64,000 nt of DNA. It comes from Idiomarinaceae bacterium. Its GTDB lineage: Bacteria; Pseudomonadota; Gammaproteobacteria; Enterobacterales; Alteromonadaceae. The stretch covers positions 103,955-167,954 of the forward strand of contig NYWU01000001.1 in assembly GCA_002685255.1 (NCBI GenBank). Reading direction: 5' to 3'. The translations under genes and the position numbers were made by a program. The number at the start of each line of letters is the position of its first letter. The first letter of the stretch is position 1. Positions 6,993 through 16,395 of this stretch are shown here, piece after piece. The notes below the pieces were generated by a model. The model did no database searches. It was not told where the DNA came from and saw nothing but the letters and a program-made list of their open reading frames with translations.

Positions 6993-9017
6993 TTAATCGT
7001 CTGATTTGTGTTTTTCAAACCAGTATAAGATATAAGCAACTTTGCTCATCAAATTACTCGGACGTGCATAAATGCTATGACCTGAGTTTTGAATCCGCAC
7101 CATCGCTGTTTCTACCCCCGCTAATTTCAACGCCTGATAGTACTGTTCGGTTTCAGACATCGGTGTTCGGTAGTCTTGCTCACCTGTCAATAACATAGTG
7201 GGCGTTGTGACGTTACCGACGTAGCTGATAGGTGAATGTTTCATATAGTGCTCGAGGTTGTCCCACGGTAAACCTGGGAACCAATACTGATAGAAGTAGT
7301 TATACATATCCGCCGTTAATACGAAGCTATACCAGTTGATAACAGGCTTCGCCACTACCGCCGCACGGAACCGATCGGTATGTCCAACAATCCAAGCGGT
7401 CAATACGCCGCCGCCACTGCCACCCGTAACATACAGTTGATCTTCATCGATAAAGCCTTTATCGATAACGGCATCCACCCCATCCATCAAATCATCATAG
7501 TCATGACTTGGATAGTTCTGGTGAATTTCATTGGCAAAATCATCACCATAGCTGGTTGAGCCCCGAGGGTTGGTGTACAGCACGACATAGCCAGCTGCTG
7601 CGTACAGCTGTACTTCAGCCGAAAAGCGTGGACCGTAGTTCGTGTGAGGGCCACCGTGTATTTCTAGAATTAACGGATAGTCTTTATCTTTATCAAAGTT
7701 GGGTGGATAAGCAATCCAGCCTTGCAAATCTCGACCGTCCACTGACGACTTATAAGTGATTTCCTCAACCTGCGCGAGCTGCTTATGACCGAGCGCATCT
7801 TCATTAAGTTGCGTGACTTGCTGGCTATCGCCGTCATCCCACCATGCTAAGTCAGCGGGACGCAGTGGGTTTGATAAGGTGTATAGTACTTGATCGTCAC
7901 CGGCCACTGAAAAGTCGCCGCCACCGTATGGACGACCATAGGATAAACCGCCGACGCGATCGGTTAACTGCTGGTAATCACCGTCTAGGTCGGTACGAGC
8001 GAGTTGGCCAACGCCCTTATCATCGTATGTAAAGTAAATTCCCTCACCGTCGGTGTCCCATGCAAAGCCGGTAACACTGCGATCTAAGTCTGAGGTCAGC
8101 ACGCGCGACTGGGCACCGTCCACGGACATCACGTAGAGACGAGAAATCTGTGAGCTCATGCCGTTATCGTCATTGCCGGTAAACGCGAGCCAGTCGCCGT
8201 TAGGTGAGCGTTTAGGGGCACCGTCAGGACCATTACGGTCAGTCAACGCACGTACCTCGCCTGTGTCGACTTGAACCGCATAAATTTCACTATTCATCGG
8301 TTGACGAAACGCGTCACTACGGCGGTTTGCCGAGAAGTAAATTTGTTTACCGTCCGCTGACCACTCGAGCGCGCCACCATTATTGTATTCATCGTCGGTG
8401 ATTTGACGGGCTGTGCCACCTTCGGCACTGAGTACGTAAATTTGTTGATAACCATCGCTGACGTAACCGCCGCCATCATAGCGGTAGTTGTCTTTATCAA
8501 CGAACTGAGGTGGTGCAGTCCAGTCAGCGCCTTCCGGCTTACCTGGCAACGACACCGGAGCCGCTGATTTAATCGGTGTAAACTGGCTAAACGCTATATA
8601 TTCACCGTTGGGCGACCAACTTAGGGAACTCGGTGTTTGGGTCAATTCACTAATAACCGCATGTTTACCTGTGTCGGTCCAATAAATTGTAATTTGTGGG
8701 CTCCCCGAAGCATCCGAGATAAACGCGAGCCGTTTACCATCGGGTGACCAGACAGGACTCCACTCATGAGCCGAGTCACCGGTCAGTGGTCGAATGTCAC
8801 CGTTGGGTTTGACCGTCCATAAACGCCCTGTTTTTTGGTCGTGTTTAATGTCCATCGATTGACGTACAAATACGCCGTAATCACCGCTTGGATGCAAGGT
8901 GGGTGAAGCTGCATATTCTAGGTCAAATACATTTTCTAACTGCAACGTGCGATCGGTCTGTGCGACGGCACTGGTCGACAACGTTACCGCTATCGCACCC
9001 ATTAGCCACTTTTTCAT
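6993..9017 (-). CDS. Exported S9-family prolyl oligopeptidase/acylaminoacyl peptidase
   Basis: A 674-residue protein with signal peptide MKKWLMGAIAVTLSTSAVAQ, an N-terminal beta-propeller built of PD40/WD40-like repeats (for example WSPDGKRLAFIS, WSPNGEYIAFS, WSADGKQIYFSA) up to about residue 400, and a C-terminal alpha/beta-hydrolase domain. The triad is visible: Ser in GGSGGGVLTAW, Asp in LLTGEQDYRTP and His in NSGHSIYARP. It should cleave oligopeptides in the periplasm or outside, supporting peptide use typical of marine Alteromonadales. It is a single gene with its own terminator. Confidence 0.92.
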   Translation of the reverse strand: MKKWLMGAIAVTLSTSAVAQTDRTLQLENVFDLEYAASPTLHPSGDYGVFVRQSMDIKHDQKTGRLWTVKPNGDIRPLTGDSAHEWSPVWSPDGKRLAFISDASGSPQITIYWTDTGKHAVISELTQTPSSLSWSPNGEYIAFSQFTPIKSAAPVSLPGKPEGADWTAPPQFVDKDNYRYDGGGYVSDGYQQIYVLSAEGGTARQITDDEYNNGGALEWSADGKQIYFSANRRSDAFRQPMNSEIYAVQVDTGEVRALTDRNGPDGAPKRSPNGDWLAFTGNDDNGMSSQISRLYVMSVDGAQSRVLTSDLDRSVTGFAWDTDGEGIYFTYDDKGVGQLARTDLDGDYQQLTDRVGGLSYGRPYGGGDFSVAGDDQVLYTLSNPLRPADLAWWDDGDSQQVTQLNEDALGHKQLAQVEEITYKSSVDGRDLQGWIAYPPNFDKDKDYPLILEIHGGPHTNYGPRFSAEVQLYAAAGYVVLYTNPRGSTSYGDDFANEIHQNYPSHDYDDLMDGVDAVIDKGFIDEDQLYVTGGSGGGVLTAWIVGHTDRFRAAVVAKPVINWYSFVLTADMYNYFYQYWFPGLPWDNLEHYMKHSPISYVGNVTTPTMLLTGEQDYRTPMSETEQYYQALKLAGVETAMVRIQNSGHSIYARPSNLMSKVAYILYWFEKHKSDD

Positions 9018-9044
9018 TCTCGTTCTCTCCGTGTTGCCTGCAAA

Positions 9045-9077
9045 TAAAAAAACCGCCTCATAAGAGACGGTTTTATC
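9045..9077 (-). terminator. Terminator downstream of the DUF1302 gene
   Basis: On the minus strand AAACCGTCTC-TTAT-GAGGCGGTTT forms an 8-pair stem with one mismatch, followed by TTTTTTTATTTG. It lies between the DUF1302 stop and the S9 peptidase start, separating the two transcripts. Confidence 0.8.
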
Positions 9078-9137
9078 GTTAGCGACTCAAACATGCAAGC
9101 TAAATGAGCATGTTTATTGTACGGTTTGTCGCAGTCA

Positions 9138-10976
9138 TTAGAATGCGTATGAGAAACTAACTGACGCGTAATCGCGGTCAGTCGTTGCATCAAAATCACC
9201 GCCTGAGTATTGGGTATAGCCTAACGTCACCTTGTAGGTCGACAGATAATCAGCGGTTAAGTTAACGCCCACTGACTTACGGTCTTCGATAAAGTTGCTG
9301 TTAGGTGAGTAGCCATCAACGTCATGGTTAAACTGCAACACAGGCGTTAAGCTCCAACCATTCCAAACGCTGAGATATTCCCATTGTAAACGCGTCCGGT
9401 AACCCCACGAGTTCTCGGTAACGAAACCTTCACAGTTACCTGCCGCAGCGGGGCCTACTTCGCTTGGTAATAAGCACTTACCGAACAGCGGCAAGCGACC
9501 GTAGCGTTGCTCTTCTAAACCAGGCAAGTCGTGTACTTTGTTCATCGCCACTTCGCCCACGAAAGTCATGCGGTCAGCCCCCATGAAACGGTCGAAGAAA
9601 CGAACGAAACTCGCTTGCGCCTGACTGACGTCTAAACGATCATAACCATGCGCCAAACCACCCAGTTCAGTGCTTTGTACGCGATCACCAAAGGTGCTCG
9701 GTACGTTCGGACGCAAACCAGCCGTTAGGATTTCTGTGGTATTAATTTGTACAGGCATGTCTTTACGATAGCTGTACTCACCACCGATTGACCAAAGACC
9801 CAGGTTGGTGCTGAAGCTTGCGCCATATAACTCTGTGTCTTCAGGGTATTCGATAACCAAACGAGGACCGTCGATAGGGTAGCCGTTCGGCGTTGCATAG
9901 GTGTAGTTAGGATTTTGGCGATCCGCGGCATCCATGAATTGCTCAGGATCAACGGTCCAGTTATACGCTGAGATAATTGGCGTATTATTATGCAAATTCA
10001 TGAAATATAAACCGAACTCAGTATCGAGGTCGATTGAGTAGTAACGCAGGTTCATACCCCACTGACCACTGTCAGAGGCTTCAAGACGCGGATTACTACC
10101 AATGTAAGCGCCCGCTTCTACCGATTCGCGGTCACTTAAGTAACTGTCTGGGTCACCTGGGACTAATTGTGGGTTAAGCGTCACCTTACCACAGCCTGGG
10201 CCGCCGATAATGTCGACACTCGAGAAGAATGTGCCGCAACCATCAAGCTTGGTGTTGTCCCACTCGTATTGATAAAACGCTGCGAGGCTCAAACTGTCGG
10301 TGAGACCTACGTTAAGGCTGACCATGCCTACAGGTAATAATGCTTCTTTAATTTCGGCACCCGGACGGCGTGCTGCGTTAACGTCAAGCGGGTTAATGTC
10401 GTTAATACCGTTAAAGACAAAAGTACTTTCACCCCAGCTCAATACTTGACGCCCTACGCGTAAACTTGTTGGCATATCGCCAATATCAAAGTTTGCGAAG
10501 ACGAACGCATCGAGTAATTCAATACCACTACCTTGCGAGTAATCATCGAATACGTCGTCGTTCAGTTTGGTATTGGGATAATAGTTATTGCCCGGGTGAC
10601 CATGCGGCATGTTTTCGTCAGAAATCACGAAATCATACCAATAGTTAAAGCGAATAAACGCACCGTAGTCGCCGCCGTCGATACTTAAATCGTGTACGCC
10701 TTTGAATACAGAACTAACCAAGTCACCTTTATCGAAGTTAAGGTTACCGTCATCGCCTACACTTGACCCGGCCATGCCGCCTTCGCGGTTACCTGGGTGG
10801 ATCAAACGCAGCGATGGATCTTCCATGCGCCATGCAGCACCGTAAGAAAGAATCGAGGTAAAGCTAACGTCGAAATCGCCAACTTCAAAGTCCGCGGCTT
10901 GCGCAGGCAAAGCAAATGCCAGCGCGATGGCTGACGCGAGAGGTAATTTTTTTAACATAGTTGTTCTTCTTTTCAT
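9138..10976 (-). CDS. DUF1302 family outer-membrane protein
   Basis: A 612-residue exported protein. The signal peptide is MKRRTTMLKKLPLASAIALAFALPAQA, and the remainder is rich in aromatic-ended beta-strands ending in YASVSFSYAF, as in outer-membrane barrels. Features typical of DUF1302 are visible: WRMEDPSLRL, DLSIDGGDYGAFIRFNYWYD, LRVGRQVLSWGESTFVFNGIND and NPLDVNAARRPGAE. DUF1302 proteins often accompany DUF1329 proteins and fatty-acid or hydrocarbon metabolism; no DUF1329 gene is present here. The start at 10976 is chosen for its AGGTGGA Shine-Dalgarno. It is downstream of etfBA, but a large inverted repeat intervenes. The exact substrate is unknown. Confidence 0.88.
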   Translation of the reverse strand: MKRRTTMLKKLPLASAIALAFALPAQAADFEVGDFDVSFTSILSYGAAWRMEDPSLRLIHPGNREGGMAGSSVGDDGNLNFDKGDLVSSVFKGVHDLSIDGGDYGAFIRFNYWYDFVISDENMPHGHPGNNYYPNTKLNDDVFDDYSQGSGIELLDAFVFANFDIGDMPTSLRVGRQVLSWGESTFVFNGINDINPLDVNAARRPGAEIKEALLPVGMVSLNVGLTDSLSLAAFYQYEWDNTKLDGCGTFFSSVDIIGGPGCGKVTLNPQLVPGDPDSYLSDRESVEAGAYIGSNPRLEASDSGQWGMNLRYYSIDLDTEFGLYFMNLHNNTPIISAYNWTVDPEQFMDAADRQNPNYTYATPNGYPIDGPRLVIEYPEDTELYGASFSTNLGLWSIGGEYSYRKDMPVQINTTEILTAGLRPNVPSTFGDRVQSTELGGLAHGYDRLDVSQAQASFVRFFDRFMGADRMTFVGEVAMNKVHDLPGLEEQRYGRLPLFGKCLLPSEVGPAAAGNCEGFVTENSWGYRTRLQWEYLSVWNGWSLTPVLQFNHDVDGYSPNSNFIEDRKSVGVNLTADYLSTYKVTLGYTQYSGGDFDATTDRDYASVSFSYAF

Positions 10977-11077
10977 TGTGATCCACCTAATGTTTTTGAC
11001 TTTTACGGCGGTGATGATTGAATCATGTCCGATGAGTTAAAAATATGCAAGTACATCAGGTCGAAAAGTATCGAAAT

Positions 11078-11118
11078 TGACACGGTCGATTGTTAAAAAG
11101 CGGTAATCGACCGTGTCA
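11078..11118. terminator. Perfect 14-base inverted repeat downstream of etfA
   Basis: TGACACGGTCGATT (11078-11091) pairs perfectly with AATCGACCGTGTCA (11105-11118) across a 13-base loop. It begins 16 bases past the etfA stop on the minus strand, so it is best read as the etfBA terminator or 3' stabiliser. The following minus-strand sequence (ATTTCGATACTTTT) has no proper U-run, and the arms are long enough to be a protein-binding site for the DUF1302 promoter instead. Confidence 0.55.
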
Positions 11119-11134
11119 TTAGAGGCGAGAATAA

Positions 11135-12064
11135 CTAGAGTTTTTCGTTTAACTCAGGTAAGACTTCAAATAAATCAGCGACCAAACCATAATCAGCCAC
11201 TTGGAAGATAGGCGCTTCTTCATCTTTGTTGATAGCGACGATCACTTTTGAGTCTTTCATACCCGCTAAGTGCTGGATTGCACCACTAATACCGACAGCA
11301 ATATACAATTGCGGCGCAACGATTTTACCGGTCTGACCCACCTGCATGTCGTTCGGCACAAAGCCCGCGTCTACAGCAGCGCGTGATGCACCGACAGCGG
11401 CCCCAAGTTTGTCAGCGATATCTTCAATTAATTTGAAGTTTTCGCCATTTTGCATACCGCGACCACCCGAAATAACGATTTCGGCGGCGGTCAACTCTGG
11501 ACGCTCTGACTCGGCTAACTGCTCACCAACAAATTCAGATTTGTCGTTATCAAATACCGCATCGACAGCTTCAACCGAGCCCGCACCGCCCTCACTTGCA
11601 ACTGCATCAAACGCAGTCGCGCGCACCGTGATGACTTTAATAGCATCTTCGGCTTGCACGGTCGCGATCGCGTTGCCTGCGTAGATCGGACGCTTAAATG
11701 TGTCGGCTGACTCAACCGCAATAATGTCAGAGATTTGCGCAACGTCGAGCAACGCGGCAACACGCGGCATAAAGTTCTTACCCGTTGTCGTGGCCGGTGC
11801 CAGCACGTGACTGTAATTTTTACCTAAATCGGCAACTAACTTACTTACATTTTCTGCGAGCTGATGTTCATACACGGCATTGTCGGCAGACAATACTTTG
11901 TTGACGCCTTCAGCTTTTGCGAGCTCGTCAGCAACCGCTGCGCAGTCTTTACCTGCAACTAATACATCAATATCACCGCCAATGGCTTGCGCCGCCGCCA
12001 AGGTTTTCAGCGTGGCAGGATTTACGGCGTTATTGTCGTGTTCTGCAACCACTAAAATGCTCAT
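11135..12064 (-). CDS. etfA: Electron transfer flavoprotein, alpha subunit
   Basis: A 309-residue ETF alpha subunit. The N-terminal half is the Rossmann-like domain shared with EtfB. The C-terminal half binds FAD, shown by [56 protein letters not shown] and [18 protein letters not shown]. With EtfB it accepts electrons from acyl-CoA and other dehydrogenases and passes them to ETF:ubiquinone oxidoreductase. It overlaps the etfB 3' end by four bases (ATGA), so the two subunits are made together. Length and motifs are normal. Confidence 0.97.
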   Translation of the reverse strand: MSILVVAEHDNNAVNPATLKTLAAAQAIGGDIDVLVAGKDCAAVADELAKAEGVNKVLSADNAVYEHQLAENVSKLVADLGKNYSHVLAPATTTGKNFMPRVAALLDVAQISDIIAVESADTFKRPIYAGNAIATVQAEDAIKVITVRATAFDAVASEGGAGSVEAVDAVFDNDKSEFVGEQLAESERPELTAAEIVISGGRGMQNGENFKLIEDIADKLGAAVGASRAAVDAGFVPNDMQVGQTGKIVAPQLYIAVGISGAIQHLAGMKDSKVIVAINKDEEAPIFQVADYGLVADLFEVLPELNEKL

Positions 12065-12810
12065 AGGACTTTGGCCTCATTCTTCAGTTTATCGACAAGC
12101 TCATCTACGTCTGCCACTTTAACGCCCGCACTGCGCTCGGCTGGCGATTCAACTTTGAGTAGTTTCACAGTACGTTTCACCGAAACGCCTAAATCGTCCG
12201 TTGAAACGGTTTCAAGCGGCTTACGCTTTGCCTTCATAATATTAGGTAACGAGGCGTAGCGCGGTTCGTTCAAGCGTAAGTCCGTTGTCACGACCGCAGG
12301 CAACGCAAGTTTTACGGTTTGCAAACCGCCATCAACTTCGCGCGTTACTGAGACATGACCGTCGGCCACTTCTACTTTAGATGCGAAGGTGCCTTGAGGC
12401 ATATCGGTTAGTGCCGCTAACATTTGTCCGGTTTGGTTATTATCTGAGTCAATCGACTGCTTACCTAAAATAACCATGTCGGGCTCTTCGCGCTCAACAA
12501 CACCTTTGAGGATTTTAGCGGCTGAAAGCGAATCCGGCATATCGTCGGTTTCAACTTGAATAGCGCGGTCAGCACCTAACGCCAATGCGGTACGCAATTG
12601 CTCTTGCACTGCTTTAGGCCCAATAGATACCACCACAACCTCATCCGCCGTACCTGCTTCTTTTAAGCGAACAGCTTCTTCGACTGCGATCTCACAGAAC
12701 GGGTTAAGCGCCATTTTGACGTTAGCCAAATCGACGTCTGACTGATCTGGCTTCACGCGTACTTTGACGTTGTAGTCAATGACGCGCTTCACCGCGACAA
12801 GTATTTTCAT
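12061..12810 (-). CDS. etfB: Electron transfer flavoprotein, beta subunit
   Basis: A 249-residue ETF beta subunit. The opening [20 protein letters not shown] and [18 protein letters not shown] are family signatures; [18 protein letters not shown] binds AMP. It forms the heterodimer with EtfA that shuttles electrons from flavin dehydrogenases of fatty-acid and amino-acid oxidation into the quinone pool. It is the first gene of the etfBA operon and is divergent from csdE across a 137-base spacer that must hold both promoters. Confidence 0.97.
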   Translation of the reverse strand: MKILVAVKRVIDYNVKVRVKPDQSDVDLANVKMALNPFCEIAVEEAVRLKEAGTADEVVVVSIGPKAVQEQLRTALALGADRAIQVETDDMPDSLSAAKILKGVVEREEPDMVILGKQSIDSDNNQTGQMLAALTDMPQGTFASKVEVADGHVSVTREVDGGLQTVKLALPAVVTTDLRLNEPRYASLPNIMKAKRKPLETVSTDDLGVSVKRTVKLLKVESPAERSAGVKVADVDELVDKLKNEAKVL

Positions 12811-12947
12811 GTCACTTTCCTTTTGTTGGAACTGATCTAAGTTACCTGGATTTAAAATTTGTTAACTTCGCTATTATCCTAGACTGGAGGCTATCTCACA
12901 AGTTATGAGACAATAACAGAAATTTGTTGTAATCAGGAGTTTACACA

Positions 12948-13337
12948 GTGATACAGCCTTCACGCAAACCTATAGGTTGGGAAAAACGCTACCGTGAGCT
13001 TATCGAACTTGCCAAAACGATGCCAGCCTTACCTGAACATTACCGGGACAAAGCCCATGAGGTTGCGGGTTGCGAGGCAACCGTATGGCTCTATTTAGAT
13101 TGCCAAGACACAGCTCGTGTTACCGTGCGGTTTGACAGTGTCTCGCGTATTGTGAAGGGGTTGTTAGCGTTGATTCAAGCGGAACTCGACGGCCATAGCG
13201 CAGCGGACATTGCACAATTCGATATCGATGAATTATTCGCCAGTTACGGTCTTACCCAACAACTTACACCGTCTAGGGCCAATGGTTTATATAACGTAAG
13301 CAGAGTGCTTAAACAGCGCGTCGCTCAATGCGCTTAA
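12948..13337 (+). CDS. csdE: SufE-family sulfur acceptor CsdE
   Basis: A 129-residue SufE/CsdE protein that takes a persulfide from a cysteine desulfurase. The acceptor cysteine is C42 in HEVAGCEATVWLY. The start is GTG at 12948, seven bases after a clear AGGAGT Shine-Dalgarno. Its 3' end overlaps convergent tcdA by 29 bases. In E. coli CsdA-CsdE supplies TcdA (CsdL) for tRNA t6A cyclisation, so the adjacency is functional and favours CsdE over SufE. No csdA is present in the window; IscS or a distant CsdA may be the donor. Confidence 0.9.
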   Translation: MIQPSRKPIGWEKRYRELIELAKTMPALPEHYRDKAHEVAGCEATVWLYLDCQDTARVTVRFDSVSRIVKGLLALIQAELDGHSAADIAQFDIDELFASYGLTQQLTPSRANGLYNVSRVLKQRVAQCA

Positions 13338-14118
13338 GTAAGGTCGATACGGCAAACATTGCGAAGCTGCAGGTCACCACCATGGCTGCACCAAAGCCAG
13401 AACTGCAGTTCATTTGCATGGTGCCGCTACCGGGTTTTTGAAGCGTAACTTCACCCTCATGCTCACCGGCAACCCAAGGATAACGCAGCTGCTCCTCAGA
13501 ATAGATGCAATCGACGCTCCATTTGCGCTTGGGGTTTTTAGAGAAGTTATAGTCACGACGCAATTTAGAGCGTACTTTAGCCAATAATGGATCTTGTTTT
13601 GCTTTTGCCAGATCCGCCACTCGAATTTGCGTGGGGTCGATTTGTCCACCCGCACCGCCACACACTACCAATGGCAGTTTGTTACGCTTACAGTGCGCCA
13701 CTAACGCCGCTTTCGTATTGACGCTATCGATTGCATCCAACACCGCCGTGACACCGGCTAAATGAGTGATAAAATTCTCTTCTAATAGGAAGTCGTCAAC
13801 AATATTAACCTTGCACGCAGGATTAATCGCGCGCACCCGTTCCGCCAACACCTCGGTTTTAAGCTGTCCAATGGTGTTAAAATCTGCAGGAAGCTGGCGG
13901 TTAATATTGGTCACACAGACATCATCCAGATCGATCAACGTCAACTCACCAATGCCGCTGCGTGCGAGCGCTTCAACGGCCCACGAACCAACGCCACCGA
14001 GTCCGGCAATAGCAATGTGTTGGTTACGAAATGTATTCAGTGCTTTGCGTCCATAGACGCGTTCAACGCCCCCTTGGGCTTGGTCATTCGGTGCGGGTTG
14101 CTTGCTCGCTGACGTCAT
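13309..14118 (-). CDS. tcdA: tRNA threonylcarbamoyladenosine dehydratase TcdA
   Basis: A 269-residue E1-like ATP-dependent dehydratase that cyclises t6A37 of tRNA to ct6A. The adenylation site GLGGVGSWAVEALARSG (about 37-53), LIDLDDVCVTNINRQ and the C-terminal KRKWSVDCIYSEEQLRYPW are typical. The hydrophobic C-terminal stretch (AAMVVTCSFAMFAVSTLL) matches the membrane-associated tail seen in CsdL. The start at 14118 follows AGGTAGGAC. The gene starts inside the 3' end of the PAS gene (35-base same-strand overlap) and runs into csdE from the other side (29-base convergent overlap). Confidence 0.94.
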   Translation of the reverse strand: MTSASKQPAPNDQAQGGVERVYGRKALNTFRNQHIAIAGLGGVGSWAVEALARSGIGELTLIDLDDVCVTNINRQLPADFNTIGQLKTEVLAERVRAINPACKVNIVDDFLLEENFITHLAGVTAVLDAIDSVNTKAALVAHCKRNKLPLVVCGGAGGQIDPTQIRVADLAKAKQDPLLAKVRSKLRRDYNFSKNPKRKWSVDCIYSEEQLRYPWVAGEHEGEVTLQKPGSGTMQMNCSSGFGAAMVVTCSFAMFAVSTLLKRIERRAV

Positions 14119-14503
14119 AAAGTATCAGTCCTACCTGAAATATCTCGCCACGCGTGTCATGCAGTGGCATAAGGGTAATATTTTGTTGCATCCACTGCTG
14201 CTGCCCGCTCAGCGGACGACTGTGTCGGAACCGAAACACAAAGGGACGCTGTTCCCAAGTAATGAACACCCGGGCATCTAGGTTCCACACCCGCTCTACT
14301 TTCTGTCGAAACCAATGCTCATCGATCTCTGGGCAACATTCAAATAGGATTTTATCACGAACTTGACTGGGGCGCAGACCGCTGTGGTTGGTCATAAACT
14401 CATTCCACATTTGTACGCGATAATCACGGTCTAGCACTACGATACCGATATCAATGGCACCTAGCAGACTCAATTTAGCGTGTAACTCGTCCATTTCACT
14501 CAT
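14084..14503 (-). CDS. Stand-alone PAS-domain protein
   Basis: A 139-residue protein consisting essentially of one PAS domain: GAIDIGIVVLDRDYRVQMWN with a following alpha-helical stretch and a C-terminal beta sheet ending GLILYDVSEQ. No output domain is present. The start at 14503 (MSEMDELHAKL) follows GGAGGC four bases upstream and replaces a longer reading with an unlikely hydrophobic leader. It follows the REC-CheC gene by 10 bases, so it probably supplies sensing to that regulator or to a chemotaxis or kinase protein. The ligand is not evident. It overlaps the tcdA start by 35 bases. Confidence 0.8.
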   Translation of the reverse strand: MSEMDELHAKLSLLGAIDIGIVVLDRDYRVQMWNEFMTNHSGLRPSQVRDKILFECCPEIDEHWFRQKVERVWNLDARVFITWEQRPFVFRFRHSRPLSGQQQWMQQNITLMPLHDTRGEIFQVGLILYDVSEQATRTE

Positions 14504-14513
14504 CGCTGCCTCC

Positions 14514-15518
14514 TTATTCCGCGTACCAATGGGCGACCTGTTGGTCGAGACGTTGCACCGCATCTTCTGGTAGCAAAATAAGTAAATCAAAACCAATACG
14601 ATGTTTAGGCAGCTGATACCCAATTTCTATCGCCAACACCTTTTGCCAACGCTGTTGTGGCTGACTCAGCAGGTCCGCTAGCGACTTATGCTGCCCCAGC
14701 AACACCGGTTGCGATGCGGTGAACTCGACATGTAACTGATGACCTAAACCATTGAGACACGCAGAGGTAATAATTGAAGCTATATCCATCAACGCTTCAA
14801 TACGCTGTTGCTGTTCAGTACCAGAAAGCTGTTCGCCCAATAGCTGGCGCACATCCTCAACTGAGGTGTCGGTGAGCAGTGTGAGCGCCTCACCTAGAAT
14901 ACCCGAGCCGGCAAATCCTTGGCTGACGGCCGATACACGTTCGGCTTGATCGATGGATTGCAACGCCATATGCAATTCAGATGGCGCTATCCAATTAACA
15001 TTAGGCACCGGCAGCTCAATAAATTGATTTAATACGCGGGCAATATGATCACCTGCTTGGCCCATGGCGACGTTGGCCACTTCGCGATACACATCCAGCG
15101 CGCTGGCTGCCACTTCGACTTCGCTGGCCTCTTGTAAATGACCGCTGCCCGGCTGATAGAGGCCAAATTGTTGAAGATGTTGAGCGATTTCGGCCTGCTT
15201 GAATGGTTTTTTTACGAACGCGAGCGCGCCAAGTTTTATCACTCGCTGGTAGGCTTCAGGCTGAATATCACCAGAAATCACGATGACAACGCAGTCGCGC
15301 TCATGTTGCGCTAAATGCTCGAGCACCTCATAGCCGTCCATTACCGGCATATTCAGATCAAGCAGCAACAATTGCGCTTCGCCATTTTCGATTCGCTGCA
15401 GCGCTTGTTCGCCGTGTTCTGCTTGATATACCGTTGCATCCCAATCCTTGGGTAAACTTTTTATCAGCTGTTTGCGCGCCATCCGTGAGTCATCACACAG
15501 GGTCACCTTCAACGTCAT
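14514..15518 (-). CDS. Response regulator with CheC/CheX-like phosphatase domain
   Basis: A 334-residue two-domain protein. Residues 1-120 form a complete receiver: D9/D10 acidic pair, phospho-acceptor D54 (LLLLDLNMPVMDG), the SGD switch residue region and K103/K104. Residues about 140-334 resemble CheC/CheX: YREVANVAMGQAGDHIARVL and, later, MDIASIITSACLNGLG, which carry the paired active-site pattern of CheY-P phosphatases. Known REC-CheC proteins modulate chemotaxis or two-component signalling by dephosphorylating a partner. It is cotranscribed with the PAS gene. Its partner kinase is not in the immediate neighbourhood. Confidence 0.85.
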   Translation of the reverse strand: MTLKVTLCDDSRMARKQLIKSLPKDWDATVYQAEHGEQALQRIENGEAQLLLLDLNMPVMDGYEVLEHLAQHERDCVVIVISGDIQPEAYQRVIKLGALAFVKKPFKQAEIAQHLQQFGLYQPGSGHLQEASEVEVAASALDVYREVANVAMGQAGDHIARVLNQFIELPVPNVNWIAPSELHMALQSIDQAERVSAVSQGFAGSGILGEALTLLTDTSVEDVRQLLGEQLSGTEQQQRIEALMDIASIITSACLNGLGHQLHVEFTASQPVLLGQHKSLADLLSQPQQRWQKVLAIEIGYQLPKHRIGFDLLILLPEDAVQRLDQQVAHWYAE

Positions 15519-15536
15519 TTGTTTAGCCTTTGGTCA

Positions 15537-16388
15537 TTAAACTGCAAATGGATATTTGATTGGCGGATGATGTTGATAGCCCTCAATCGAGAAGTCGTCT
15601 TTCGTCACCCACGTCTCAATATCCTGCAGCGTTTTAATATCGGGATTGATATGCAGTTGTGGCGATGGATACGGCTCCCGCTTTAGTTGCACATCGCGCA
15701 TCAGCTCAAGTTGATTCTCGTAAATATGCGCGTTGACGATTTTATGAAACACTTTACCGGGTTTATGCCCTGTAATGCGCGCCATCAGCGCCAGCAAAAC
15801 AAAACATTGAATCTGATTAAAATTAAGCCCCAAAGGAACGTCGCAACTGCGTTGATACGAGGTTAAGTAGAGCTTACCCCCGAGCAGCGAAAAGGTATGC
15901 GTATGCATGCACGGTCGCAAGCAGCCCATTTCCAGTTCACCGGGATTATAAAAAGTGACAATCTCACCCCTATCATCCACGCCTTGTGTTAAATCATCGA
16001 CCACCTTTTGCAATTGGTCAAACTGACTGCCGTCGGGACGCTGCCAAGCACGTCCTTGCACACCATACACTCGCCCCATATGGTCTGTGCCTTTGCGGTG
16101 GGGGTTGGCAAGCCAACTCGGGTTTTCATTGGCGTTAGCATTCCACGTATTACAGCCAATATCACGAAACTGTGCAGCGCTGTCATAGCCGCGCAAATAC
16201 CCTAATAATTCAGCAATAGCCGCTTTATAATAGCTTTTACGTGTTGTGATAATGGGAAATTGATTATGCTCAACATCGTACTCTAAATCGGCATTAATGA
16301 CGGTCAAACAGTTGATACCTGTGCGCTCATTATGAACCCACTCACCTTCATCGATGATGCGTTGGCACAGTTGAAGATATTGTTTCAT
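15537..16388 (-). CDS. thyA: Thymidylate synthase
   Basis: A 283-residue ThyA that methylates dUMP to dTMP with methylenetetrahydrofolate. The nucleophile is C160 in GCLRPCMH; the substrate-binding [17 protein letters not shown] and [10 protein letters not shown] are intact. The length and the RPCMH variant match the Vibrio/Shewanella form rather than the 264-residue E. coli enzyme. It lies downstream of lgt (7-base gap), as in many gammaproteobacteria. The product dihydrofolate is recycled by FolA, encoded at 42762-43262. Confidence 0.97.
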   Translation of the reverse strand: MKQYLQLCQRIIDEGEWVHNERTGINCLTVINADLEYDVEHNQFPIITTRKSYYKAAIAELLGYLRGYDSAAQFRDIGCNTWNANANENPSWLANPHRKGTDHMGRVYGVQGRAWQRPDGSQFDQLQKVVDDLTQGVDDRGEIVTFYNPGELEMGCLRPCMHTHTFSLLGGKLYLTSYQRSCDVPLGLNFNQIQCFVLLALMARITGHKPGKVFHKIVNAHIYENQLELMRDVQLKREPYPSPQLHINPDIKTLQDIETWVTKDDFSIEGYQHHPPIKYPFAV

Positions 16389-16395
16389 TATCGGC

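Noticed and set aside
14504..14623. Hydrophobic N-terminal extension of the PAS protein
   Set aside because: It overlaps the REC-CheC gene in a different frame and lacks a Shine-Dalgarno. ATG 14503 has GGAGGC.
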